NCBI RefSeq assembly: GCF_016808095.1
Contig: NC_068974.1
Coordinates: 40,586,590-40,650,589 of the forward strand
Source: Vigna angularis
Lineage: Eukaryota; Streptophyta; Magnoliopsida; Fabales; Fabaceae
Direction of reading: 5' to 3'
DNA length: 64,000 nt
Shown here: positions 10,457 to 21,300 of the stretch, in pieces
How positions within the stretch are numbered: the first letter of the stretch is position 1
Layout of the letters: each line of letters begins with the position of its first letter
Program-made: the position numbers and the translations under genes
The notes under the pieces: model-generated
The model's database searches: none
What the model saw: the letters and a program-made list of their open reading frames with translations, nothing else
What the model was told of the DNA's origin: nothing

Positions 10457-13400
10457 TCAATTGCTGGAGCTACCAAGATCAAAGTCCATGGTGTAATCGT
10501 ACTCAATTGTTGGAATTACAGAAGCCATAAATTTTAGGAATAAGAATAGGTACCTACAGAAATAAGAATATGTGATTATGTCATTTCATACATATGAACA
10601 CCCGAGTATAAATCATTACGAACAGGTACTTCATTTTAGATTCATGAACTAGAAGAAAGGGGGTAAAGTCCATATCTAATGGCTATACATCTGTGAAACT
10701 AAAAATGGTAAGGAATATTTGTGTTGTTGAAGCCACAACATGGCGTATCAGTACTCATAATATGGATGAATTATTTCTACACATGAAAGAAATATCTTAG
10801 GAAGAAAGGGTTTACTTGTCAACTTCAGGCTCAACACCACGTGACATCAAGACATCAATGATTTTCTTCATCACTGCTCCATGTCGACATGGATGAATAG
10901 ATGCATGCTTCCCAGGCAAGTGAGGATGGTCTTCAATTGTTACCTGCCATAGTTTTAGTTACACATTGTGAGAATTAAAGCGAGATGGCCTTTATTATGT
11001 TAGAAACTGATAATAAAAGGCTATCTATCCATCCATCTATCTATCTAATATCTCACCGTTTTGCGAGCATGGTCTTGACTAACATCTTCAAGGACAAGTT
11101 CTGGTTGCAAAAGCATTCTTGCCTGCCAACGAAAAGAGATGGAATTACTAAATTATTTACAAAGTTTCCAAGGTATAGCTGGAAATGGTGAGAGGTTTAT
11201 ATGTCTCTACAACTATTTCAACTAAAAAATAAATCATCAAACAGTCAAATGAGAATACAGTATGACAACAAATTTCACAGGTTTCAAGTTTGATTTATGT
11301 CAGCGACGTCTTCATTTTTACAGCACCAATTAGTTCATAGAGATAACAGAGGGAGGGACACACAAATTATTCATTCCGTATTCATAAAACTTTGAAGAGT
11401 ACATTCATTTTCTGTTGTCCACACGTTACCAATCGGATCATTTTTTTGGTTACCTATTCAATGCTTTATATCAGTAATTCTAGTCCTAGCTAAAGTAGCT
11501 TTGCCACAGTCCTCCAATAGATAATTCAAACATGACTAAATTATAGTTACAAGGATCAAGTGAATAAAACAAACCTCATCATACCCAGTAAGCCATACTC
11601 GTGGTGTTTGATAATATTTATCATACCTGCAAAATGAGCAGGGTCGACCTTTAAAAATCATTGCCAGAAAACTATTTAATTCTACTACAACACAAGATTT
11701 TTTTAGGGCGGGGTAGGGTTGGGAAGGGAGGGGGGGCGGAAATAGGGAAGGGGGAGAGAGACAGAAAACAGTGTTAGAGAACAGAGGTAAAGAGATAGGA
11801 TAAGATATCTTTGAAAATAGAAATTTATAGAACTTCTGATGCTGCTGTAGGCAGAAACATTTAAAAAAGTAACCCTGTTTGCTGACGTTTAACATTTATA
11901 ATTCTTAGAAACAATAGGCGTTTAAGTTTAAAAATGCTTCGGCTTTTGTTTCCAAATTAATTGTTCATAACTAATATTTTTTTTGAAATTGTCAAAATCT
12001 TTTTAAAAGAAGAGGCAGAACCAAACTAACAATGAATTTCACATACCAAAGTTTTCCTGATATCATCATAAATAGCAACTTTGTGGAAGCAACCATAATC
12101 AGAACATCAAAGAGAAGCCATAGAGATACATGAAGATATTGAAGTCATGAAACATTTATAATGTAGTGGGATACCATTAATAAGCCTAGTTGAGGGTTAA
12201 AAGCATAGACCAAAATGCATAAAATGACAAACATGAAAAATCATATTGAAACTCATCTTACGTGATGCTGACATCATAAGTTCGGGTTCGTAGAATATTA
12301 TCGTCATCAGGCTCATGAGCTACTATATACGTGGACTGAAGAGTGGCCTCCCATTAACATAAGAACAAATAGTTACAGAAATCACATTTCTTAAATCAGT
12401 ATCAAACAAGTAGAAGGGATAATTAAAAATACATCGTTAAAAGAATAGATAAAACGAATGCAAAATTAAATGAAATATTACGACAAAATATGTACATAAA
12501 ACACCAAATAAACCCTCAGGTACATCATGGCCCAGGCCTACTAACTTAAACACTAGAAAGGGTTGGTGAAACAGTCAGTTAACCAAATTATTTTCCTCAA
12601 CCATCACACTTTCAAGCGATAATGAAGAGTTGAGAAAGTATGTCTAATTAAAATGTGGTTCTACAGTCATTCTAAATGCTGAAAGCGGATCTAATCATGC
12701 ATCAACATTAAGCTATTTATTTGACATGATGCACACTGAAACAAATGGGTTTGGTGCATACCATAGTTGGTCAATATGCATGATCCTCCAGATTTCAATT
12801 TAAGGAGTCATTAAAGGACTTGGGCACTCACACTCACAGATTGTCACTTAGTATATGGCAACTGAATTTGAATAAAGGCTTTCAGCCAGTAGAGAAGTAT
12901 GTAGACTTCTCAAAGTATAAAGATGGCTATAAAAATAGACACAGTAGTAAATAAAAATAAAAGACAATATGAAAATTATTCTAAAAAAGTATGGACACCA
13001 AAAATCTCAAATGTATCCGCAGCAGCAGCCGCATAACTGCTATTAGGACCTCTCCTCCCAACTTCTTTCCCTATATATCTATTCCTTTGACACTATTACA
13101 TCTGACAGTAGCAAACTATATTTCCTTCATTTGATTCAGTAAAATTTAAACATCAAGTCCCAAGTAAAAGTACAACGATTAGGAAACATAACCTCTCTTC
13201 TGAAAAAGCAGTATCAACTTACAGGATCATTTTCAATAACATTGGAATTATCATCAAAGTCTGCCATATCCGGAATATCGTCGTCATCCTCAGCTCCCAT
13301 GTAAGAAGGAATTTGCTTAATAGAACTCTTTTTGCTGATTTCTAGGCTTTCCATGGAAGGTAAATTATCATCCTCATCAGATTTGTTTTCTTGAAAAAAA

Positions 13401-14260
13401 AATGTAAAAGCATAAGCTATGAGGATTAAAGCCAAAGCACAATACACAAGCCACCAGTCCAACAGCAATGTATACCTTTAGGTTTCCCATGAGTTGCTAG
13501 CCAGCCATCATCACCATCAAGCAGAACTTCCCCTCCGGAAGCTTCGTATTCTTCTTCAACAGATGCAGCCCTCCGAAGACAAGGCACTGTTAAGTATTAA
13601 GCAACTCCAAAAATCAGTATGATAATGAAACAAAAACATTCAAGATCTTACCGCTTGCTTTTAGTAGAGGAAAACAAACATCAGAGACAAAAAAAAACAC
13701 GCATGATGTGGAGGCATACTATACTCAGATCTTAATCATACCGTTTCTAGTGATCAATATCTGTTTCTCAGGTGGCAAGTATGGCTTCCTCTTCCCTGGC
13801 TCACCCGATTCCCTATTAAAACACAGAACCACACAAATTAACAGCTGGTAAGAGCCTACATACTAGTGTAAATTCCACATTTACTAATACAAAATGAAAA
13901 AAGAAAACCCTTTGCTACAGGACATCCTCAAAGAGTACCATACGCTTCTACAATATCATTCAAGCTGTGCCGTCGAAATCTCTTTCAAAAGGAGCAACTT
14001 TTGGGATAAAATAGGCAGGATGAAATTAAATACCCAATACCCATAACCAGAAAAGCCGAAGAAAATTGAAAATTAGACAAAGGAAGGAATTGGAATTACC
14101 AGGACCAGGTGGGGCATTTGGCAACGAGATTATCGCCGGCGGTAACAAACTCGGAGACACTGAGAACACCCTTTTCTTTGAAGGCGGAAACGGTACGCGG
14201 GCCAGTGATCCTCTCGACGGTGCCTTTGAAAGCCTCGTGAAGCTTCTGAGACAGAACCAT
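10457..14260 (-). CDS. ATG3: Autophagy-related protein 3 (ATG8 E2-like conjugating enzyme)
   Basis: Nine exons read by hand: 14260-14100, 13812-13742, 13586-13476, 13389-13223, 12347-12262, 11626-11575, 11122-11057, 10943-10816, 10553-10457. They total 939 nt and give 312 residues, close to the 313 of the Arabidopsis protein. ATG3 takes ATG8 from ATG7 and transfers it to phosphatidylethanolamine, the lipidation step of autophagosome growth in the cytosol. The N terminus ([20 protein letters not shown]) is the family's membrane-binding helix. The middle has an acidic flexible region ([14 protein letters not shown]). The catalytic Cys lies in [11 protein letters not shown] in exon 8. The C terminus ends with [14 protein letters not shown]. 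All borders are GT/AG with consistent phases and no key residue is missing. Intron 6 holds a G-rich block. Confidence 0.95.
11024..11052. repeat. (TATC)/(ATCC) short tandem repeat in an ATG3 intron
   Basis: Imperfect tetranucleotide run of TATC and ATCC units in the intron between exons 7 and 8, ending 5 bp from the end of exon 7. On the minus strand it lies just downstream of that exon's donor site. Confidence 0.7.
11705..11760 (+). other. G-rich tract, possible G-quadruplex, in ATG3 intron 6
   Basis: The plus strand has at least four successive runs of three or more G separated by one or two bases (ggg c gggg ta ggg tt ggg aa ggg a ggggggg), which meets the usual G3N1-7 pattern. The ATG3 transcript carries the complement, a C-rich pyrimidine tract about 80 bp downstream of exon 6 in the gene's direction. 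Confidence 0.6.
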
Positions 14261-14819
14261 CTCTTCCTCCCACTAAGGATTTTGGGAAATTGAAAAGGAG
14301 ATTGAAGGAGGAAGAGGTAAGGGTACGAGGAAGAAAGGTTTTTGAGATTGTCCCTTCAACAACACGTTCCCTTTGTCAACACCTCATCGAATAGAATACT
14401 ATTGCTGAAAATGTATATTTATAACATCACACAAAGGGGCAAGGGCATCATCATCGTAATACTGATTTCCTCTCCGAATATTTATTATTATTTTTTAGTA
14501 AATAGTTTACATAGGAAAACAAAACCTTAATTTCGGTAATATATGACAAGATAAATTTATAACTAAAATATATCATTAGTTATATTTTTGAAAAATCGTT
14601 ATAGTTTTATTTCTAAGCATATAAATAAAAGTTCATATAAAAAATATATATAAAGGTTTAGATAAAATTATCCAAATTTTTAAATACATGTTTACTTGTG
14701 GATTAAATTCACTCAAAGTTGTAGATTAAAAGATACAAAAAAATTAAACTTTTTTAAGAAAACATGAAAAAGATAAATTTTTTATATTCCTCTGGAACCT
14801 TAGGATTTTCATGAGTGGT
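14261..14819. other. ATG3 promoter and PPR 3' flank
   Basis: Spacer of about 560 bp between two minus-strand genes. It holds the ATG3 5' UTR and promoter next to 14261 and, towards 14820, AT-rich sequence that includes the PPR 3' UTR. No further gene seen. Confidence 0.5.
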
Positions 14820-16313
14820 TCAACAGTGGATATAGAGTTGTTCGGAAGAGGAAGCAGAGCCATGAATCTCTATGAAACTGGAAGCAGTGAGCGGCGGCAC
14901 AGCTCTGTGTTTCATCAGATTCCTGGTGTCTATAACAGCCTCCCACCGTCCCATTCCGGCGTAGAACTTCGCCAGAACAACGTACCTTCCACTGTGCTCA
15001 CATTCAAACTCCACCAAATATCTCCCAATTCTGTGACCCAACTCAACGTAGCCATGCATCAAGCACCCATTCACCAAACACCCCCATAAGGCTCCGTCAG
15101 CTTCCATTTCCATGCCACTCATGAACGCCACCGCCTCCTCGATCTTCCCGGCTCGAGCCAACACATCAACCACGCAGCCATAGTGCTCAATCCAGGCCGC
15201 AATCCCATGTTTCTCCCTCATGTATTGGAACAATGTAACTGCTCTGCCAAACAGCTCTTTGTCATTGCACGCTGTCAGAACGCCGATGAAGGTAACACCG
15301 TTGGGCCTCGGGCCCACCTTCTCCATCTCCGCAAACAGCTCAAGGGCCCAACGATTCTTCCCGTTGATAGCCAGGCCCAGTATCATGGCGCTCCACGCCG
15401 CAACGTCTTTTGTTTTCATCTTACCGAACACCCGCTCAGCAGGTTCCACGCACCCGCACTTTGCGTAGAAATCGATCAACGCCGTTCCGAGCTCAACTTC
15501 GTGATATTCTAACTCTCCGTTTCGGTGTACATAAGAGTGAATCCACTTCCCTTCTTCAAACGCGCCGGTGGCAGCACACGCGCCGAGAACACTCGCCAGA
15601 AGAGAGTTATTGGGCTTCACGGTTGCAAAACAGTTTTTCTTGAGGTCACGAAAAAGCTGAATGGCCTCGCGGAAGAACCCGTTTCTGACGTAGCCGGAGA
15701 CCATTGCGCTGTACGACACGTCGTTTTTGTCGGGGATTGCGTCGAACGCCTTCCTGGCTTCGTTTACCAAGCCGTTGTTGCAGTAGCCGGTGAGGAGGCT
15801 TGTGCAGCACGCGACGTTTTGGTTAGGATTTTCGTCGAACACGCGGCGCGCGGCTCGTGTGCAGGCGTGGTTGGAGTAGGCGGCGACGAGGGAGGTGGCG
15901 ACGTAGGGATCGGCGAGGTGGCCGAGTCGGAGGATGAGGGAGTGGAGCTGTTGGATGAAGGAGAGAGAAGGGGAGGCTTTGGAGAGGAGGAGGGTGAAGG
16001 TGCGGGCGTTGGGGCGAACGGTGTCGTTTAGCATTCGGAGGAAGAGGGAGGAGGAGCGGCGGGAGAAGGCGGCGATGATGGTGTTGTAGTGGAAGAGAGT
16101 TGGGAAAGGGATGCGAGAGAAGAGGGTATGGGCGTGGCGGAGATCGGCGTGGGGAGAGAGAGCGCAGAAAGCCAAGAGTTTGCTTGAGATGAAGGTGAAG
16201 CGAGCGAGGGAGGTGGTGATGGCGTAGGCGTGGATTTGCTTCATCTCTCTCATGCTTGAACATTGTTCCAGAAGGCTAACAAGGTTGTGTTTCTGTAAGG
16301 TAGAATTCATCAT
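14820..16313 (-). CDS. PLS-class pentatricopeptide repeat protein, E subgroup
   Basis: Intronless, 497 residues from ATG 16313-16311 (a second ATG follows at once). An in-frame upstream TTG at 16322 is not a plausible plant start. PPR proteins bind organelle RNA in mitochondria or plastids; E-class members mostly act in C-to-U editing or RNA processing. Repeats of about 35 residues run through the protein, with typical blocks such as HYNTIIAAFS, TSLLTGYCNNGLVNEARKAF, SYSAMVSGYVRNGFFREAI, ALIDFYAKCGCVEPAERVF and AWSAMILGLAINGKNRWAL. The C terminus has an E-type motif (RYVVLAKFYAGMGRWEAV) and no DYW domain. This gene is more GC-rich than its surroundings, as intronless PPR genes often are. I cannot name the orthologue or the RNA target. 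Confidence 0.88.
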   Translation of the reverse strand: MMNSTLQKHNLVSLLEQCSSMREMKQIHAYAITTSLARFTFISSKLLAFCALSPHADLRHAHTLFSRIPFPTLFHYNTIIAAFSRRSSSLFLRMLNDTVRPNARTFTLLLSKASPSLSFIQQLHSLILRLGHLADPYVATSLVAAYSNHACTRAARRVFDENPNQNVACCTSLLTGYCNNGLVNEARKAFDAIPDKNDVSYSAMVSGYVRNGFFREAIQLFRDLKKNCFATVKPNNSLLASVLGACAATGAFEEGKWIHSYVHRNGELEYHEVELGTALIDFYAKCGCVEPAERVFGKMKTKDVAAWSAMILGLAINGKNRWALELFAEMEKVGPRPNGVTFIGVLTACNDKELFGRAVTLFQYMREKHGIAAWIEHYGCVVDVLARAGKIEEAVAFMSGMEMEADGALWGCLVNGCLMHGYVELGHRIGRYLVEFECEHSGRYVVLAKFYAGMGRWEAVIDTRNLMKHRAVPPLTASSFIEIHGSASSSEQLYIHC

Positions 16314-16570
16314 CCCCACCAAACAACAACTTCCAAGAACTTTATTTCATGAGGCAATTGTTCCAAGAATAAAAAACAAATTTTGATGAGGCCATTTATG
16401 AAATTATTTTTTGGAAATGATTATTGAGGTTTTGGAAGCAAAAAGAAAACCAAAACGGTTGAGTGAATGAGGTGACAGGCAGTTACCATGTATGTATAAG
16501 AGTGGAACAGTTCGTGGAAACACAATAGGCAGTGTTTGAAGAGAGAGAGAGAGAGAAAGTGTAAAGGAAA
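16314..16570. promoter_or_regulatory. Shared divergent promoter region
   Basis: The PPR gene (minus) and the tail-anchored protein gene (plus) start 257 bp apart and run in opposite directions, so both promoters and 5' UTRs must fit here. A GA-rich run (gagagagagagagagaaag) lies just before the plus-strand start. Bidirectional function is inferred from geometry. Confidence 0.5.
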
Positions 16571-17290
16571 ATGACAAAGAGTTGCAAAAGATTGCAGGAG
16601 AAGCTTGAAGAACTGCAGGGTATGCTGGAGGAAGCGTTGCTGCTTGGCCCGGAGACTCACTCCCACGACTCCATCTCAAGAGTCATCAAACAGAAACTTG
16701 CTTTCGTGAACAACCTGCTAAACGCTGAACTTGCTTCTCATTCCTCACCACCCCCTTACTTGAACCACATTTCTGAGCGGTTATTCGCATTGCAGAGGAA
16801 TTTTAATAAATGGGATTCATTCAGATCAGTACAGCCAGGTCATGATATGGACAAGGATTCCACTTCCTCTCACACCGATTCCTGCGTCAACGATGATGGG
16901 GAAGCGCTTAATGAAACTGGTATGGTTGGTTTCGAAGACCCTGAAAAGGTTTGTCTTCATTCTAATGAGAAGGGTGAGGTAACTGACTGTGATGAGGAAG
17001 AGAAAGAGACGGGAGAACTGAAGAATGGATCTGATAATTTGGTATCTTCCGATTATGAAGAGGCAGAGGAGTTTTTTGAAGAGTTTGCAGGAGAGAAGGA
17101 GCTTGTGGAATTTGAGGGTAATGATTTGGAAAAGGAAGCGAGAAGAGAGAGTACGTCTGGGGAGAGATGTGGTGCACTGATTTGTGGGGTTGTCATTGGG
17201 ATGATACTCATGATCTTCATCATCTTCATGCTAAATACTTCTGACTGGTTTTATCATACAGAAGAACTGAGTTTTGCGGTTCCAACTTAG
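16571..17290 (+). CDS. Predicted tail-anchored acidic coiled-coil protein, 239 aa, function unknown
   Basis: Single-exon ORF with a good ATG context (aaaATGACA). The N-terminal 30 residues form a likely amphipathic coiled coil (LQEKLEELQGMLEEALLL). The middle, about 90-195, is very acidic (runs of Glu/Asp such as DEEEKETGE). One hydrophobic segment at about 200-221 (CGALICGVVIGMILMIFIIF) is followed by only 18 residues. There is no N-terminal signal. This predicts a tail-anchored membrane protein with most of its mass in the cytosol. I do not recognise a named family; it resembles plant-specific uncharacterised proteins. It is divergent from the PPR gene. Confidence 0.75.
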   Translation: MTKSCKRLQEKLEELQGMLEEALLLGPETHSHDSISRVIKQKLAFVNNLLNAELASHSSPPPYLNHISERLFALQRNFNKWDSFRSVQPGHDMDKDSTSSHTDSCVNDDGEALNETGMVGFEDPEKVCLHSNEKGEVTDCDEEEKETGELKNGSDNLVSSDYEEAEEFFEEFAGEKELVEFEGNDLEKEARRESTSGERCGALICGVVIGMILMIFIIFMLNTSDWFYHTEELSFAVPT

Positions 17291-17669
17291 AAGTATGACC
17301 TACTGAATGTTAAAATCTGCTTCTGTGCTTCTTCCACACAATGTACTTCCAAAGACATTCAACAACACTACTACACACAGTTTGTAGGCACTACTTTGTA
17401 ATTCGGACTGAGATCAGTTCGTACAATCTATTGTGTAAATTGAAACGGAGGGTGACTTGAGTGGAGGAAAGTTGAATTATTTTTCTTATCCAAAACTATC
17501 TGTTTGATTACTAAGAAACGCTGAAACTGCAAAATAAGGGGGGTGATAGCTATGTATTTCTATTATTAATATATTTTTTATCTCTGGTTAAGAGTGGAAG
17601 TCGTTGAACAAAAAGTATAACAAATATTTTTTTTGTTTCAGATTTATTTTATTCATAATAAATAAATAA

Positions 17670-17727
<58 letters not shown>

Positions 17728-18339
17728 CATTTTAATTGAAAATATTTATGCACCTTCCTTTGGTTTTCGCCTTACAAAATCTTGGCACATTTTCTTGCAT
17801 CAGGAAACGGTACCCTTCTTTAATATCCTGAAACACTCGTTCTGAAATGAAATTGCTTGCAGGATTTTAATAAAATAAAAATGGAAAAAGTACAATTTCT
17901 TGTCGTAAGAACTTAATTGTTTGGAAAAGATTGAATAATAGAAAAACCACTGCGTATTTTTTTTTTCCTGGATGGTCCTGCTAATGTTTTTATCAAAATT
18001 AGTGGAGCAAGATTCTTTTCGTTGATAAATAAAGTTGATGTTAAAATGCAATGGACAAGAAATAAGTGGACAACGTCACTTAACCACAAAACACTTGAAT
18101 AAAAATGTCTCCAAAATAAAATACCCATGAAAAATAATAACGAACCAAGTTGTACTTCGAGTTCTGGTTAAGTATAGGCAGTAATTAAACAAGCCCTTGG
18201 ATAAACCGAATTTTGAATCTAATATGAGGAAATTAATGGTATCGTTTGTATAGTGAAGTTCACAAAAAATCAACAAGAGAAAAAAAAAGATGCTTTACTA
18301 AGAATGTATAAACAAAAGAAATTGTCAAAATCATCCACG
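17291..18339. other. Intergenic between convergent genes
   Basis: Contains the 3' UTR of the tail-anchored protein gene, an (AT)n repeat and the 3' UTR of CSN4. The minus-strand ORFs here lack recognisable protein character. Confidence 0.5.
17679..17725. repeat. (AT)n microsatellite
   Basis: AT run of about 47 bp preceded by AAATA-type units. Confidence 0.95.
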
Positions 18340-21300
18340 TTAAACAGGAACTGGAAAACCCTTCTTGGCCATGCTATCCAAAACATCATTGAGGGCTTGA
18401 CATAGGCCTACAATCTGCAACGAAATCCATCATTAGTAAAAGCTTGAGGAAATTGAACCGTTGAAGGTTTTCTCTAATGCGGCAGAACATGCTAGTGAAC
18501 TAAACAGTATGGTCCTCAAAGAATAGGTGCCAATGAATTCTTGGGTTAACACATACAACGCAACGTTTCATTCTACAAGTACATTTAAGCACAAAATGCG
18601 ACATACTTCAGGTTCATAGGAATCGGTTACATATATCAAAAACTTCAACTAAAAACCAAATAATTCATTTGAGATTCATTAATCAAGAAAATGATTAAAA
18701 TTGGAAAGAATGTCTAATTTTTCAGAGTTTTAGCTAATCATACTTTAAAAAAAATCCAATTGTGTGCTCCAATATTTCACTGGAAATTTCATAAATTTAG
18801 GTAGCCGCCGCAGTTGGGGTGGAGATTCATTGATTATTTATTTAATCCACCGATAACCACTGCATCCAGAGATATCAGATCTTTATAACAAAATTACCTG
18901 TTGGTCCCATCTCTGCAACTCTTCAGTGTCGTCATCAAAATGTATGACTGCTTCAACCTGCAATAAATCACACAAAAATTGGCCACTGCTCCTCAAAGAG
19001 GCTAAAATAAAAACCTAGCAATATGTTTTCCTCACTCTCAGAACAGCTAATAGCTCCCCTCCTGCATCATACCCCAAACCCTTTTCCTAATTCCCATCTA
19101 GCAGTCCAACAAGAGGATTCCTTTAATTATTATTTCTATTTCCGTTAGTTTATTCATAAACAGAGGTCAATGGTTATTTATACCTGATCGATAGATCCTC
19201 TCATCCTATCCTCATAAATCATTCTTGATGCTATCTTCTCAGCCTGCGAAAAATAACTGTTAAGAGAGAAAAACTAACACAAATAAAATCTAACAAGCTC
19301 TACAACCACAGACGTTAAAGAGAGAAATATTATTTACACACTCTCTACCCGACTCAATTAATTTACAGATTCTGATGCTCTCGAGAATGATTTTGTAACT
19401 TTCTATCGAGAGTGTTAGAATGTGTAGCAAGCAACCCTTAAAAAATACCCAAGAGCAATTTCCTTGTGTATAAAAAATAAATATATCTTCATGTGAAAAA
19501 CAGACAAACAATAGATACATGAAACAGTAAATTCAACAGAGAAGTGTGTTTCTTTCTATAAAAGGAACCATTATTAATAGTTCATACCTTGTGAGGTGGG
19601 ATCCCCAACAGCGTGCCTAGCTCACCAAAGCTGCAACAGAGGCATACGGAGATTAAGATGCATGAAACACATAAGTAATAATGTTAAAATAATGTACTTA
19701 TAAGAAAGAAGTAAGCAGGTAGCATAATTTCCCAAACCTGATATTAGTATAAAGTTTGCTTGCGCTAAGAAGATTGTGCTCAATCATAGCCCGGTCCAGT
19801 ACAGTGAAATTGTCTGGAAGAAGAGCTTTCTGTGGGAAAAAGTGAAAGCTGAGGCGTGCCTAATATGACTCCCAAAACTATGAAGATACAATATAAATTT
19901 AGATAACCTGATGTGGTTTCAATTCTTCTGAAAAAGCATCAATTTCTGGTTTTCTTAGAATTCTCTCCAAATAAACCTGATGTAGAAGGGATTCAGATAA
20001 TATGATTCAAGCAGAGAGCCATGCAAGACATGATTAGTGGGGGAGAAATACCTTCTGCAATATTGGATAGATCTTCAACTTTGAGCACCGCTCATCCTAA
20101 TCCAATCCCACAAACCTTAATGTGATGAAATTTGACCTTTGCAAACAGGACTTTTAAATATTTAATGAGTGAAGCATTCACCTTGTACAGAGTAGCGAGA
20201 ACACGGGAACGCTGAGGTCCTGCAGCTGCCAATATGGTGCATGTAACAGCAGCAGATAAAGTTTGCTCAAGTGCTTCTTCATTAATCTCCCTATAACATT
20301 ATAATTCAATCCATGTGATACTGCCTAAGAGTAATGCTATTTAAGAAATAATTATATACTTATATGTAATATAGGCTAAACATTAACCACAATGGACACA
20401 TGCAAAGTTATAACAAATATAGCTTTCATTTCAGATTAGGGGACAGTAAAGTTAAAGGTCAAGGATATGTACAACCTTTACCATCATTAGACCGTCACTC
20501 ACAAGTTAAGTTCATCATTTGGTCTAATAAATGCTGAGATACCACATTGAAATATTGAGTGTTAATTACATGAAGTAATACTGTCTGTGAACCAAGCTGA
20601 AATGCAGTTTAGGAATTAGATTTATTATGGACCAAAAAGAATGTCATTATTATGATAAGAATTACCAAAGGCCCCCACTAACTAATTTCCATGAATTTAT
20701 CAAGTAATGGACAATATTAACAAATATACACAGTTTGCCAAAACTTCACATGAAGACAGTGTGTTTGTATATGCATTGTCCAATGGCAGATTGCCATTGA
20801 ACACAGTTTGTGACTGCTTCCAAACACAAACAACACAGTTCTGTTTACGATGTCAAAGGTTTTCATACTCTGCCACATATATCAGGTACAACAGTACTGA
20901 GCATTCCATCGAGCATCCCTGTATATTAGTTAGTCAGAAACTTTGGGGCTATTTTATTTTAAAATATGTTCTGTTTTTACTTTTAATTATCAAAATGTCA
21001 CCTCTTATTCACTTTATTTCTAATTTAAAAAATTAGGATAAAATATATATATAAATCAACAAATAATTATTTTTATTTTCCTTGCACAAATATTTGAAAA
21101 CAGAACAAAATGATAACAGGGAGTCATTTTTGTAATTAAAAGTAAATTCAAAGAATGAATACAGAACATTTTATGAAACTAAATAATCCCTAATTTTCTC
21201 AATTACGACAAGCTCTAAATTATGTTATCTGCAACAATAGTTACTGCAAAAGCAAATCTAAGCTGAAGAATATGTAGGCAAACACAAGATACCCTTCCAA

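Noticed and set aside
15183..16263. Several ORFs on both strands overlapping the PPR gene (up to 168 aa)
   Set aside because: Shadows caused by the GC-rich PPR coding sequence; no protein-family character.
16314..16322. Upstream start of the PPR protein at 16322
   Set aside because: The codon there is TTG; the first ATG in frame is 16313.
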